A stretch of 64,000 bases of DNA from Clostridia bacterium. Its GTDB lineage: Bacteria > Bacillota > Clostridia > Christensenellales > Borkfalkiaceae. Shown in pieces: positions 39,506 through 48,430 of the stretch. The notes beneath the pieces were generated by a model. That model had not been told where the DNA came from, made no database searches, and was given only the letters and a program-made list of their open reading frames with translations. The DNA lies in contig JAFVYV010000012.1 in NCBI GenBank assembly GCA_017508485.1, positions 91,679 through 155,678 of the forward strand. Reading direction: 5' to 3'. The translations under genes and the position numbers were made by a program. Each line of letters begins with the position of its first letter. Position 1 is the stretch's first letter.

Positions 39506-40888
39506 ATGACCAGATTATTTCGGAAACTTGTTCCGTTTTTATTGGTGTTTACACTTGTTTTTTCAGCGTGTTATTACCAAAAAAATAATGATAGTTGCGC
39601 AAGCCACCAACATACTTTTAGTGTTTGGGCTGTTGTGAAGAGTGCTACTTGTTGTGAAGAAGGGGTAGAATATAGGGCTTGTTTGACCTGCCCGTTTGAA
39701 GAACAACGTGCTATTCCAACAATCGCACACACGGAAGAAGTTGATAAAAGTAAAGAGCCAACTTGTGAAGAAGAAGGGCTTACCGAAGGTAAGCATTGTG
39801 CCGTTTGTAAAAAAGTTCTTTTAACACAACAAAAAATAGATGCTTGTGGGCATAATGAAGTTGATGACCCTGAAAGAAAATATTGTTCAACTTGTCACAA
39901 GTTTTTAGAAAACCCTTTATATTCGTTTGGTGTGGCTTCAGACGTACACGTAAAACCAACAGAGCGTTTTGCTGACAAAACTGACACAAAAGCAAATTAT
40001 ATTAGGGCGCTAAATTATTATAAAGAAAAAGATGCCGACTTCGTATGTGTGGTAGGAGATACGATTTGGAACGGTGGGGATGGAGTTTTAGAACAGGACG
40101 AGTCAAACCGTTGTTGGTTAGAAGAAGTAACTTTATTTAGTTCGCTAAACAGAGAATACTTTAACAATGAAGAAACAGGGCAAAAGGTTTATGCCACTAC
40201 TGGTAATCACGATGCGTCTTTAAGGGGATATTCGCACGGAGCATACGGATTAAACGAAAAAGTAACCTACTATAAAGATGGAACAATGAGTGGCGAACAA
40301 GTATGGGAAGAAGTAGTCGGTACGCCACTAAACTACTCTTTTGAGAGAGGGGAAGACGTATTTTTATTTGTGGGAATGTATTTTTGGAATTATACCAGTT
40401 GGTATAAAGATGACAATACGGAAAATTGGGTAAAACAAAAATTAGAAGAAAATAAAGATAAAAGAGTATTTTTGTTTTTCCATTTGTATATGAATAATAC
40501 CTACGATACGCTTATAGGAAGTCAAGCGACTTCAGGAGTACCTACGGGACTGACAATTGGGGACGCTTCTCGTTTTGAAAAAATAGCAAATAGTTATAGC
40601 AACGTAATTTGGTTTAACGGACACTCGCACATTGATGCTGGCCTAGAAAACAACCCAAGTTTTTCAACACCAAACGTCTATAAGAAAGAACAATCAATGA
40701 CTATGGTACACGTGCCAGCCTGTGCTTTTGTTAGAGATTTGAACCAAACTCAAACAAACTACTTTAGAAATTATGAAAAATCACAAGGTCTATGGGTGGA
40801 TGTTTATGGAGATAGAATTGTAACGAAAGCGATAGACTTTACTACTTCAAAATATATAGATAACACGACTTATATAATTAAAACATAA
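39506..40888 (+). CDS. Secreted Cys/His-rich metallophosphoesterase lipoprotein
   Basis: A 460-residue protein. A signal peptide ending FSAC (Cys21) marks a lipoprotein. Residues about 35-130 contain repeated units with pairs of cysteines (HTFSVW, CCEEGVEYRACLTC; HTEEVDKSKEPTCEEEG, HCAVCKK; CGHNE, YCSTCHK), a pattern seen on surface proteins of gut Firmicutes. The rest is a calcineurin-like phosphoesterase with DVHVKP (D-x-H), GDTIWNGG, TGNHDA, HLYM and NGHSHID metal ligands. Substrate unknown. It has its own extended -10 promoter and a terminator. Confidence 0.85.
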   Translation: MTRLFRKLVPFLLVFTLVFSACYYQKNNDSCASHQHTFSVWAVVKSATCCEEGVEYRACLTCPFEEQRAIPTIAHTEEVDKSKEPTCEEEGLTEGKHCAVCKKVLLTQQKIDACGHNEVDDPERKYCSTCHKFLENPLYSFGVASDVHVKPTERFADKTDTKANYIRALNYYKEKDADFVCVVGDTIWNGGDGVLEQDESNRCWLEEVTLFSSLNREYFNNEETGQKVYATTGNHDASLRGYSHGAYGLNEKVTYYKDGTMSGEQVWEEVVGTPLNYSFERGEDVFLFVGMYFWNYTSWYKDDNTENWVKQKLEENKDKRVFLFFHLYMNNTYDTLIGSQATSGVPTGLTIGDASRFEKIANSYSNVIWFNGHSHIDAGLENNPSFSTPNVYKKEQSMTMVHVPACAFVRDLNQTQTNYFRNYEKSQGLWVDVYGDRIVTKAIDFTTSKYIDNTTYIIKT

Positions 40889-40902
40889 TTGATAATAAAC
40901 AA

Positions 40903-40931
40903 AAAAGGCTAACGGATTTCGTTAGCCTTTT
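40903..40931. terminator. Bidirectional terminator between the phosphoesterase and tkt
   Basis: AAAAGGCTAACG and CGTTAGCCTTTT are exact complements with a 5-base loop, flanked by A and T tracts for both strands. Confidence 0.85.
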
Positions 40932-40952
40932 GTTTTGCTTTTTTAAGAATAA

Positions 40953-42926
40953 TTATTTCTTTAAAGTCTTTAATGCTTTTTCTACTACGTTTTCTACAGT
41001 AAAGCCAAAGTGCTTAAATAATAATTCTGCAGGTGCTGATTCACCAAAGGTGTTCATTGCAATAATTTCACCATCAAGTCCTGCAAATTGGTGCCATGAG
41101 TATGGTGTTGCGGCTTCTACGCAAACTCTTGCTCTTACCTTACTAGGAATAACAGATTCTCTGTACTTTTTAGGTTGCTTATTGAATACTTCAATACAAG
41201 GCATAGAAACTACTCTTGCATCAACGCCTTGTTCTGCAAGGACTTTCTTTGCTTCCATACAAAGTTCAACTTCACTACCACTTGCAATAAGTAATACGTC
41301 AGGAGTTGCCTTTTCACTATCGGCTAAAATATAACCACCCTTTAATGCTTCAACACCAGAATTTTCGTATTGAGGAAGATTTTGTCTTGTTAATACAAGT
41401 AAAGTTGGTTCTTTGCCAGTTAAAGCAGAAATCCAAGCGGCAGTAGTTTCTTTACCGTCTGCTGGACGATATACCTTAATGTTAGGAATACTTCTAAGGC
41501 CAACTAAGTGTTCAACTGGTTGGTGAGTAGGTCCGTCTTCGCCAACACCGATACTGTCGTGTGTTAATACGTAAGTTACAGGTAGACCCATTAAAGCAGA
41601 AAGTCTAATTGCGTTCTTCATATAGTCAGAGAATACGAAGAAAGTTGAACAGTAAGTAGTTAAGCCACCGTGTACGCACATACCGTTAGTGATTGCAGCC
41701 ATTGCGTGTTCTCTAATACCAAAGTGCATATTTGAACCAGTTTTGTCATCTGGGAAGAAGTCGCCACGGTTTTTCATATTTGATTTGTTTGAAGGAGCAA
41801 GGTCTGCAGAGCCACCGATTAGGTTAGGAACTAAGTCGGCTAACTTATTAAGAACGGTGAAACTTGTGTTTCTTGTAGCGTCCTTCTTTTCAAACTTCCA
41901 TAAGTCTTCGTTATTGATTAAATCTGGCTTTTTGTTTTCCATCCAAGCCTTATATTCTTTAGCAAGTTCTGGATATGCTACTTCGTAAGCCTTGAACATT
42001 TCTTTCCAAGCCTTTTCTGCTCTCTTACCCTTTCTAATAGCCTTTGCAGTATGTTTTTTAACTTCTTCAGGCACTTCAAATGGAGGGTAGTTGTAACCAA
42101 GCATTTCCTTAGTTTTTTGAACGTTTTCAGCCCCTAAAGGTGCGCCGTGACAATGTGGGTTACCTTCTAGTGGAGAGCCGTAACCGATAACTGACTTACA
42201 AATAATAAGTGATGGTTTATCAGTACAAGCCTTTGCCTTTTTAACAGCCTTGTTGATTGCGTTAAGGTCGTTAATATCTTTTACGTTGATAACTTGCCAA
42301 CCAAGTGCTTCGTGACGCTTACCAACGTCTTCTCTAAAGGCGATATCAGTATTACCTTCAATAGTAATGTCGTTATCATCATAGAAAACGATTAACTTGC
42401 CAAGTTTAAGAGTACCTGCAAGTGAAGCGGCTTCGTTTTCAATACCTTCTTGCATACAACCGTCACCGGCTAAAGCGTAAGTGTAGTGGTCAACGATAGG
42501 GAAGCCTTCTTTATTAAATTTAGCCCTTAAGTAGTTTTCAGCAATAGCCATACCAACTGCGTTGGCGATACCTTGTCCTAAAGGACCAGTAGTCGTTTCA
42601 ACACCAGGAGTTAGGCCGTATTCAGGGTGACCTGCTGTTTTTGAACCGAATTGTCTAAAGTTCATTAAGTCTTCTTTGCTAATTGCATAACCGTATAAAT
42701 GTAAGGTTGCATAGTTTAACATTGAGCCGTGACCTGCTGATAAAATGAATCTATCTCTGTTATCAAACTTAGGGTTTCTTGGATTGAAAGTCATATGATT
42801 TTGGAAAAGGGCATAAGCAATAGGTGCAGAGCCTAGTGGTAAACCAGGGTGACCAGAGTTAGCCTTTTCAATACCTTCAATAGAAAGGACACGTATTGCA
42901 TTAACTGTCGTTTGTTGTACGTTCAT
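40953..42926 (-). CDS. tkt: Transketolase
   Basis: A full-length 657-residue transketolase of the pentose phosphate pathway, using thiamine diphosphate. Motifs: SGHPGLPLGSAPIAYALF at the N-terminus, the ThDP site GDGCMQEGIENEA-x-LAGTLKLGKL, catalytic HCHGAPLG region, the pyrimidine site HFGIREHAMAAI with Glu, and THDSIGVGEDGPTHQP. It sits alone on the minus strand with AGGAGAT. Thiamine uptake (ThiT) is encoded elsewhere in the window. Codons favour the host pattern. Confidence 0.96.
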   Translation of the reverse strand: MNVQQTTVNAIRVLSIEGIEKANSGHPGLPLGSAPIAYALFQNHMTFNPRNPKFDNRDRFILSAGHGSMLNYATLHLYGYAISKEDLMNFRQFGSKTAGHPEYGLTPGVETTTGPLGQGIANAVGMAIAENYLRAKFNKEGFPIVDHYTYALAGDGCMQEGIENEAASLAGTLKLGKLIVFYDDNDITIEGNTDIAFREDVGKRHEALGWQVINVKDINDLNAINKAVKKAKACTDKPSLIICKSVIGYGSPLEGNPHCHGAPLGAENVQKTKEMLGYNYPPFEVPEEVKKHTAKAIRKGKRAEKAWKEMFKAYEVAYPELAKEYKAWMENKKPDLINNEDLWKFEKKDATRNTSFTVLNKLADLVPNLIGGSADLAPSNKSNMKNRGDFFPDDKTGSNMHFGIREHAMAAITNGMCVHGGLTTYCSTFFVFSDYMKNAIRLSALMGLPVTYVLTHDSIGVGEDGPTHQPVEHLVGLRSIPNIKVYRPADGKETTAAWISALTGKEPTLLVLTRQNLPQYENSGVEALKGGYILADSEKATPDVLLIASGSEVELCMEAKKVLAEQGVDARVVSMPCIEVFNKQPKKYRESVIPSKVRARVCVEAATPYSWHQFAGLDGEIIAMNTFGESAPAELLFKHFGFTVENVVEKALKTLKK

Positions 42927-42974
42927 TATTAAATCTCCTATAAAACTTAAATTATTTTTAATTTATCAAAGATT

Positions 42975-43003
42975 ATTATACAAAAAAACTTTGTAAAAAA
43001 CAA
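42975..43003 (-). promoter_or_regulatory. Promoter of tkt
   Basis: On the minus strand TTGTTT (plus-strand AAACAA at 42998-43003), 17-base spacer, TATAAT (plus-strand ATTATA at 42975-42980). Confidence 0.65.
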
Positions 43004-43114
43004 GTTAATTAGAAAAACAAAGTAAAAAAATTCAATATTCTTTTAATATTTTTAACATATAATAAGTTAAAAGGCGTGTTTTTTATAAAAAACGCACAAA
43101 AAAAATAAAACCGT

Positions 43115-43143
43115 TTTACTTTTTGTACTTTATATGTTATAAT
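43115..43143 (+). promoter_or_regulatory. Extended -10 promoter of proS
   Basis: TTTACT (43115-43120), 17-base spacer and TATAAT (43138-43143) preceded by TGT. The tkt-proS gap (42927-43179) also holds an A/T-rich imperfect palindrome around 43074-43100; no T-box motif was found in it. Confidence 0.62.
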
Positions 43144-43179
43144 TTTTAGGCTAAAAAATTTTTGAAGAGAGATATTATT

Positions 43180-44607
43180 ATGGCTGAAAAACAATTTGTA
43201 AAAGAAATTAGTGATATTAACGAAAACTTTCCACAATGGTATACAGACGTTGTGTTAAAAACTCAGTTAGTTGACTACGGTCCTGTTAAGGGTACTATGG
43301 TTATTCGCCCTTACGGATACGCTATTTGGGAAAATATACAAAAAGATATGGACAGAAGGTTCAAAGAAGCCGGTTCAAAGAACGCATACTTTCCACTTTT
43401 AATTCCTATGAGTTTCTTTACTAAAGAAGCAGAACACGTTGAAGGTTTTGCGCCTGAAGTTGCAGTTGTTACTCACGCAGGTGGCGCAAAGTTAGAAGAA
43501 CCTTTAGCAATTAGACCAACTAGTGAAACGGTTATTGGTACAATGTACGCAAAGTGGATAAATTCTTATAGAGATTTACCTGTTATAATGAACCAATGGT
43601 GTAACGTTATGAGATGGGAAAAGACAACCCGTCCTTTCCTTCGTACAAGCGAATTCTTATGGCAAGAAGGTCATACGGTTCACGCTAGTGAAGAAGAAGC
43701 AATGGAAGAAACTATCAAAATGCTTAACGTTTACAGAGAATTTATGGAAGAAACTTTGGCTATTCCTGTTTTCTACGGTAAAAAGACTGATAAAGAAAAG
43801 TTTGCAGGTGCAGTTGCAACCTTTGGCCTTGAAGCAATGATGCTTGACGGTAAGAGTTTACAAATAGGTACTTCACATTACTTAGGTCAAAACTTTTCAA
43901 AGGCGTTTGAAATTAAGTTCTTAGATAAAGACAGTAAGCAAAAGTACGGCTACACTACTTCTTGGGGTACTTCAACAAGAATGATAGGTGGCGTAATTAT
44001 GGCGCACGGCGACCAAAGGGGTCTAGTATTACCACCAAGAGTTGCACCTATTCAAGTTGTTATCGTTCCTATCGCTGCGCATAAGGGTGGCGTAAACGAA
44101 AAGGCGCTTGAAATTGAAAGCATATTAAAGAATTTAGGTATTAGAGTTGAAACTGATACAAGAGATATGAGCCCTGGTTGGAAGTTTAACGAATGGGAAA
44201 TGAAGGGTGTTCCTATCCGTCTTGAAATTGGACCAAGAGATATTGAAAACAACAAGTGTATGATTTGTAGAAGAGATACTTTAGAAAAGCAAGAACTTTC
44301 TTTAGATAACCTTTCTTCTATTGTTGAATTACTTGATACTATTCAAAAAGATATGCTAAATAAGAGCAGAATTAACCGCGATAAGAAGGTTGTAGAAGCA
44401 TCTTCTTTAGACGAAATTTTAGAAGGTGTAAATAACCAAAACTTCGTTAAAGCAGGTTGGTGTGGTTGCCGTGAATGTGAAGACAAGGTTAAAGAAGTAG
44501 CATCAGCAACTGCAAGAGTTATGTGTGATGAAGAAGGCGTACCTGAAACTTGCGCAATTTGTGGCAAAAAGGCTACGCATAAAGTTATTTTTGCAAGAGC
44601 ATACTAA
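43180..44607 (+). CDS. proS: Prolyl-tRNA synthetase, short (archaeal/eukaryote-like) type
   Basis: A 475-residue class II aminoacyl-tRNA synthetase: FPQWYTDVVLKTQLVDYGPVKGTMVIRPYGY, EPLAIRPTSETVIGTMYAKWI (motif 2 region), FLRTSEFLWQEGHT, SHYLGQNFSKAF and TSWGTSTRMIGG (motif 3). The INS editing domain of the long bacterial type is absent, and the C-terminal zinc-like CxxC domain (RDTLEKQE to GWCGCRECE, CAICGKKATH) is present, marking the short type. The start is the ATG at 43180 with GAAGAGAG; the in-frame TTG at 43162 is rejected. Confidence 0.95.
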   Translation: MAEKQFVKEISDINENFPQWYTDVVLKTQLVDYGPVKGTMVIRPYGYAIWENIQKDMDRRFKEAGSKNAYFPLLIPMSFFTKEAEHVEGFAPEVAVVTHAGGAKLEEPLAIRPTSETVIGTMYAKWINSYRDLPVIMNQWCNVMRWEKTTRPFLRTSEFLWQEGHTVHASEEEAMEETIKMLNVYREFMEETLAIPVFYGKKTDKEKFAGAVATFGLEAMMLDGKSLQIGTSHYLGQNFSKAFEIKFLDKDSKQKYGYTTSWGTSTRMIGGVIMAHGDQRGLVLPPRVAPIQVVIVPIAAHKGGVNEKALEIESILKNLGIRVETDTRDMSPGWKFNEWEMKGVPIRLEIGPRDIENNKCMICRRDTLEKQELSLDNLSSIVELLDTIQKDMLNKSRINRDKKVVEASSLDEILEGVNNQNFVKAGWCGCRECEDKVKEVASATARVMCDEEGVPETCAICGKKATHKVIFARAY

Positions 44608-44624
44608 TATTTTAAGGAGATTAT

Positions 44625-45482
44625 ATGTTTATATTTACTATAACGAGCGCAGAAGAAATAATTGCGTTTGAAATGACTAAAAATCAAATGTGGTCGTTTA
44701 TAATAGCAACTATTTTGGTGTTCGTGGGCTTATTTCTATTATGTGGGGTAGGGTTAAAAAGACTTGCTAAAAAGCAAAATATATCTTCAAAACTTGCCTT
44801 CGTGCCGTTTGCAAGATATATTTTGATAGGAAAACTTATAGGCAAAACTAAATTTTTTGGCAAAAAGATACAAAATTTTGGCAAAATAGTTTTGTGGGTT
44901 TCCGTTTGTGCTTTCCTTTTTGCAATAATTAGCGATGCTTTTAACCTTGGACACATAATTTACGACGTTTCTTTAGATAGAACGGTTATTTATGATTTAA
45001 ACCTTATTAAAGGCGAGCCAACCATAACGGGTGAAACTTATGCTTTAGCAAACAGGGCGTTTAAGATTTGCGCTTTTGTTTTTTACTGGGTGGCGTACGT
45101 AGCCGATTTACTTTATATAGTTGCAACTTGGCTTTGGACTTACAAATTATTTAGAAAGTACGCTATGAGAAACCATATGCTTTTTGCTTTCTTCTCAATA
45201 ATTTTATGTTTTGCAACCTTAGGGTCAGAAGCAGGTTTTTTATTTGCTTTAGCGCTAAACATTTCAAGCATTTTTGTGTTTATAGTTAGAAACAACGACC
45301 CTATTGACGTTGATGAATTTATGAAAAAGCAGTTCACAAGTTATTACGGTATGCCAAGTGGGTTCAATCCTTTTGGCGACCCTTACGGTCAAGGTCAACA
45401 AGCAAATCCGTTTGATGATTTTGAAAAAGAACCTAAAACCAAAAAACCTGAAGACGACAGTCCGTTTGATGAGTTTAAATAA
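44625..45482 (+). CDS. Hypothetical membrane protein, 285 aa
   Basis: A polytopic protein with four or five helices (about residues 22-45, 86-108, 144-165, 182-205) and a disordered, acidic C-terminal tail with NPFDDFEKEP and SPFDEFK repeats. The TM1 region is followed by a short soluble SKLAFVPFARYILIGKLIGKTKFFGKKI segment. No family is recognised. It starts 17 bases after proS with AAGGAGATT and is followed by a terminator, so it may share the proS transcript. Confidence 0.72.
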   Translation: MFIFTITSAEEIIAFEMTKNQMWSFIIATILVFVGLFLLCGVGLKRLAKKQNISSKLAFVPFARYILIGKLIGKTKFFGKKIQNFGKIVLWVSVCAFLFAIISDAFNLGHIIYDVSLDRTVIYDLNLIKGEPTITGETYALANRAFKICAFVFYWVAYVADLLYIVATWLWTYKLFRKYAMRNHMLFAFFSIILCFATLGSEAGFLFALALNISSIFVFIVRNNDPIDVDEFMKKQFTSYYGMPSGFNPFGDPYGQGQQANPFDDFEKEPKTKKPEDDSPFDEFK

Positions 45483-45496
45483 AAAATATAACTATT

Positions 45497-45523
45497 AAAA
45501 GTAGGCGATTGCCTACTTTTTTT
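45497..45523 (+). terminator. Terminator after the 285-aa membrane protein gene
   Basis: AAAAGTAGGC (45497-45506) and GCCTACTTTT (45511-45520) with a GATT loop, then Ts. Confidence 0.85.
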
Positions 45524-45591
45524 GTTTAACGGTTGATTTTAAGGTTATTATAAGTTATAATTAATTTTAGTGAATTTTTAAGGGAAAAGTT

Positions 45592-46923
45592 ATGAAAAGT
45601 GAAAATATAGCAGCCGTTTCAACGGCAATGGGCGCAAGTGGTGTTGCAGTTATTAGAATTAGTGGGGACAGTCCACTTTCAGTTGCTGAAAAAATGTTTA
45701 AACCACTTAAAAATATAAAGGTTAGCGATTTTGAACCATATTATATGTACGTGGGTGAAATTTTGACGGAAAAGTTCACCGATTTTGGTATGTGCGTTTA
45801 TTTTAAAGGACCAAAAAGTTATACCGGCGAAGATATGGTAGAATTCCATTGTCACGGTGGTATTGCTATTGTTAAAGGTATTTTAGAAGAAGCGCTTTCT
45901 AACGGCTCTAGGTTAGCAACTAACGGCGAATTCACAAAAAGGGCGTTTATAAACGGCAAAATGTCATTATCTTCTGCAGAAGGGCTTATTGGTATGATAA
46001 ACAGCGAATCTGTTAGTGAAGTTAAGGCAGGGTACTACTTATATAGAGAAAACTTGAAAAAGAAAATTGAATTAGAACAAGACAAGTTAACCTTTGTTCT
46101 TGCAGAAATAAATGCTGATATGGACTTTCCTGAAGAAGATTTAGAAAGTTTAGCATTAGAAAATACGGAAAAGACCTTAAAAGAAGTTAAAGAAAGCATA
46201 GCAAAATTGCTTGAAACTTACAAAACGGGCTCAAAGTACAAAAACGGTGTTTCAGTTGCAATAGTTGGTAAGCCTAACGTTGGTAAAAGTTCGTTACTTA
46301 ACGCAATTTTAGGGTACGATAAGGCAATAGTTTCAGGCGTGGCAGGTACAACGCGTGACGTTGTTGAAGGTACGACGGAAATTAACGGTGTAAAGTTTAA
46401 CTTTTTTGATACGGCAGGTATTAGAGAAAGCACAGATGAAATTGAAGGCAAGGGAATTCTTCTTGCTGAAAAGATTATAAATAGTAGCGACATAGTTCTT
46501 TTTGTTAAAGAAGGTTTAGTTGATGATGAAGAAGTAAAGTCAATTAGCAAAAAAGTGGAAGGTAAAAGGGTTTTAACGGTATATAACAAGGCAGACTTGC
46601 ATAAATATAACGACGACCTATTTACAATTTCTGCAAAAGATAGCAAAAATATTAAGGAATTAAAAGAACTGCTTGTGAAAGAAGTTTTTGAAAAGGAAAT
46701 TGACTTTAACGGCGACTTCTTAACAGAAGAAAGACACCTTATTTCACTTAAAAACGCTATCGCTGAAATAGAAAATGCGCTTAACAATTTATACGACTTA
46801 CCACTTGATTTAATTGCCATTGATATTAAAGAAGCGTGGGACTTACTTGGAGAAATTAGTGGAAAAACGGTTAAGGAAGAAATTATTAACGAAATATTCA
46901 GTAAATTTTGCGTAGGCAAGTAG
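45592..46923 (+). CDS. mnmE: tRNA modification GTPase MnmE
   Basis: A 443-residue GTPase that works with MnmG to modify wobble uridine 34 of tRNAs. Motifs: N-terminal tetrahydrofolate-binding domain (AVSTAMGASGVAVIRISG), G domain GKPNVGKSSLLNAIL, GTTRDVVEG, DTAGIRE and the invariant C-terminal FCVGK (normally FCIGK) with its catalytic cysteine. uppP follows in 10 bases. An AAGGG ribosome site and gene spacing support the start. Confidence 0.96.
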   Translation: MKSENIAAVSTAMGASGVAVIRISGDSPLSVAEKMFKPLKNIKVSDFEPYYMYVGEILTEKFTDFGMCVYFKGPKSYTGEDMVEFHCHGGIAIVKGILEEALSNGSRLATNGEFTKRAFINGKMSLSSAEGLIGMINSESVSEVKAGYYLYRENLKKKIELEQDKLTFVLAEINADMDFPEEDLESLALENTEKTLKEVKESIAKLLETYKTGSKYKNGVSVAIVGKPNVGKSSLLNAILGYDKAIVSGVAGTTRDVVEGTTEINGVKFNFFDTAGIRESTDEIEGKGILLAEKIINSSDIVLFVKEGLVDDEEVKSISKKVEGKRVLTVYNKADLHKYNDDLFTISAKDSKNIKELKELLVKEVFEKEIDFNGDFLTEERHLISLKNAIAEIENALNNLYDLPLDLIAIDIKEAWDLLGEISGKTVKEEIINEIFSKFCVGK

Positions 46924-46933
46924 GAGAACTAAA

Positions 46934-47713
46934 ATGAAAGTTTGGGAAATGATACTGCTTGGTTTTATCCAAGGTATGACGGAGTTTTTGCCCGTGTCTT
47001 CAAGTGGACACCTACTAATAGCACAAAAACTTTTAGGTGTTAGCGCAGACGGTTATATGTTTTATAACGTAATGCTACATATCGGCACTTTAATACCAGT
47101 TTGCATAATCTTTTTTAAAGATATTTTAGGTTTATTTAAAAAACCGTTCAATAAACTTTGGTATTTGGTTTTAGCAACCATACCTGCAGGGGTAGTTGGC
47201 GTTTTATTTAAGGTGTTTAATTTAGAAGAAATACTTTTTGCAGGGTATATTCCTTTAATTATTTGCTATTTAGTAACGGCAGTTGTTTTACTACTTGCTG
47301 AAAGAAAGGCTAAAAACACGGCAGTTTATAAACCGTTAAACGCAAAAAGGGCTTTGTTTATGGGCTTAGGTCAAGGACTTGGCGTACTACCTGGCATTTC
47401 AAGAAGTGGTATTACCATTTGCACGGGTACTTTTGTAGGAATTGATAGGGAAACGACTGCGTCATTTTCATTTTTAATGAGTATTCCTATAATTTTAGCA
47501 TCTGCCCTTTTAGAAGGCTATTCTGCAATAAAGGGTGGTATCGTGGTAGAAGCATTGCCTTTAATTTGTGGAATACTTTCTAGCGCAGTATTTGGTTATA
47601 TTGCAATTAAGTTTATGTTAAGGCTTATAAAAAAGGCAAACTACAAATGGTTTAGTTTATATATAATTTTATTGATAATTGCACTTGTAATTTTTGAGTG
47701 TTTAGGTATATAA
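46934..47713 (+). CDS. uppP: Undecaprenyl-diphosphatase UppP (BacA)
   Basis: A 259-residue membrane phosphatase that recycles undecaprenyl pyrophosphate for cell-wall synthesis; overproduction gives bacitracin resistance in the family. Motifs: LGFIQGMTEFLPVSSSGHL (catalytic Glu-rich and PGXSRSXXT-related) and GVLPGISRSGITI. About eight helices. The start has AGGAGAAC, and mnmE precedes it closely. Confidence 0.95.
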   Translation: MKVWEMILLGFIQGMTEFLPVSSSGHLLIAQKLLGVSADGYMFYNVMLHIGTLIPVCIIFFKDILGLFKKPFNKLWYLVLATIPAGVVGVLFKVFNLEEILFAGYIPLIICYLVTAVVLLLAERKAKNTAVYKPLNAKRALFMGLGQGLGVLPGISRSGITICTGTFVGIDRETTASFSFLMSIPIILASALLEGYSAIKGGIVVEALPLICGILSSAVFGYIAIKFMLRLIKKANYKWFSLYIILLIIALVIFECLGI

Positions 47714-47744
47714 TATAGTTATAAAAATGTAAGGAGAACAAAAG

Positions 47745-48317
47745 ATGAAAAAATTTTTTAACGAATTCAAGGCTTTTATAACGCGTGGTAACGTGTTAGA
47801 TATGGCTGTCGGTGTTATCGTTGGTGGTGCATTTACGGCAATCGTAAACGGACTATCTAACTTTATACTAAAACCTATTATTAACTTTATTTTAGCACAA
47901 TTATTAGGTAATGGCGCGTTAGAAGATGCCGTTTTAGTTTTAGGTAAAGCGACCTATCTTGCAGATGGTAAAACACTTGACCTTGCAAATACAATTTATA
48001 TTGACTGGGGTTCATTTATTAACGCAATTATAAACTTCCTTTTAATTGCCCTCGTGCTATTTACTATCGTAAAAATTATTAACAAAGCAAAGGGTTATAA
48101 AGTTGACTACTGTGGATACAGTAAGGAAGATTATAAAAAACTTCGTAAAGAAGGTAAGAGTAAGGCTGAAATTATTGCACTTGCTAAAGAAAGAGATGAA
48201 AAGTTAGCAAAAGAAAAGGCTGAAAAAGAAGCCCTTGAAAAGGAAGAAGCAAGAAAGCATTCTACGGAAGGTCTTTTAGAATCAATAAAAGAACTTTTAG
48301 AAAAACAAGCAAAATAA
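47745..48317 (+). CDS. mscL: Large-conductance mechanosensitive channel MscL, long form
   Basis: A 190-residue MscL: N-terminal NEFKAFITRGNVLDMAVGVIVGGAFTAIVNGL (TM1 pore helix), a periplasmic-type loop longer than usual (about residues 48-85), TM2 and a long Lys/Glu-rich C-terminal coil from residue 125. Typical MscL has about 130-150 residues, so loop and tail are both extended. It opens under membrane tension in hypo-osmotic shock. AAGGAG start. Confidence 0.93.
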   Translation: MKKFFNEFKAFITRGNVLDMAVGVIVGGAFTAIVNGLSNFILKPIINFILAQLLGNGALEDAVLVLGKATYLADGKTLDLANTIYIDWGSFINAIINFLLIALVLFTIVKIINKAKGYKVDYCGYSKEDYKKLRKEGKSKAEIIALAKERDEKLAKEKAEKEALEKEEARKHSTEGLLESIKELLEKQAK

Positions 48318-48320
48318 TTT

Positions 48321-48349
48321 AAAAGCACGGTAAAACCCGTGCTTTTTTT
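48321..48349 (+). terminator. Terminator after mscL
   Basis: AAAAGCACGG (48321-48330) and CCGTGCTTTT (48337-48346) with loop TAAAAC, then Ts. Confidence 0.85.
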
Positions 48350-48430
48350 GTTGATTTTAAAAATTAAAATTGATACAATAAACTTAAGGACGAGATTAAA
48401 TAAATTTACGTATAGGAGAAATATTCACAC

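Noticed and set aside
42927..43179. T-box leader for proS
   Set aside because: No T-box sequence or specifier hairpin was visible; only promoters and A/T-rich repeats.
46218..46919. Minus-strand frame of 233 codons within mnmE
   Set aside because: Long but antisense to mnmE with serine-rich composition typical of reverse-complement coding DNA.
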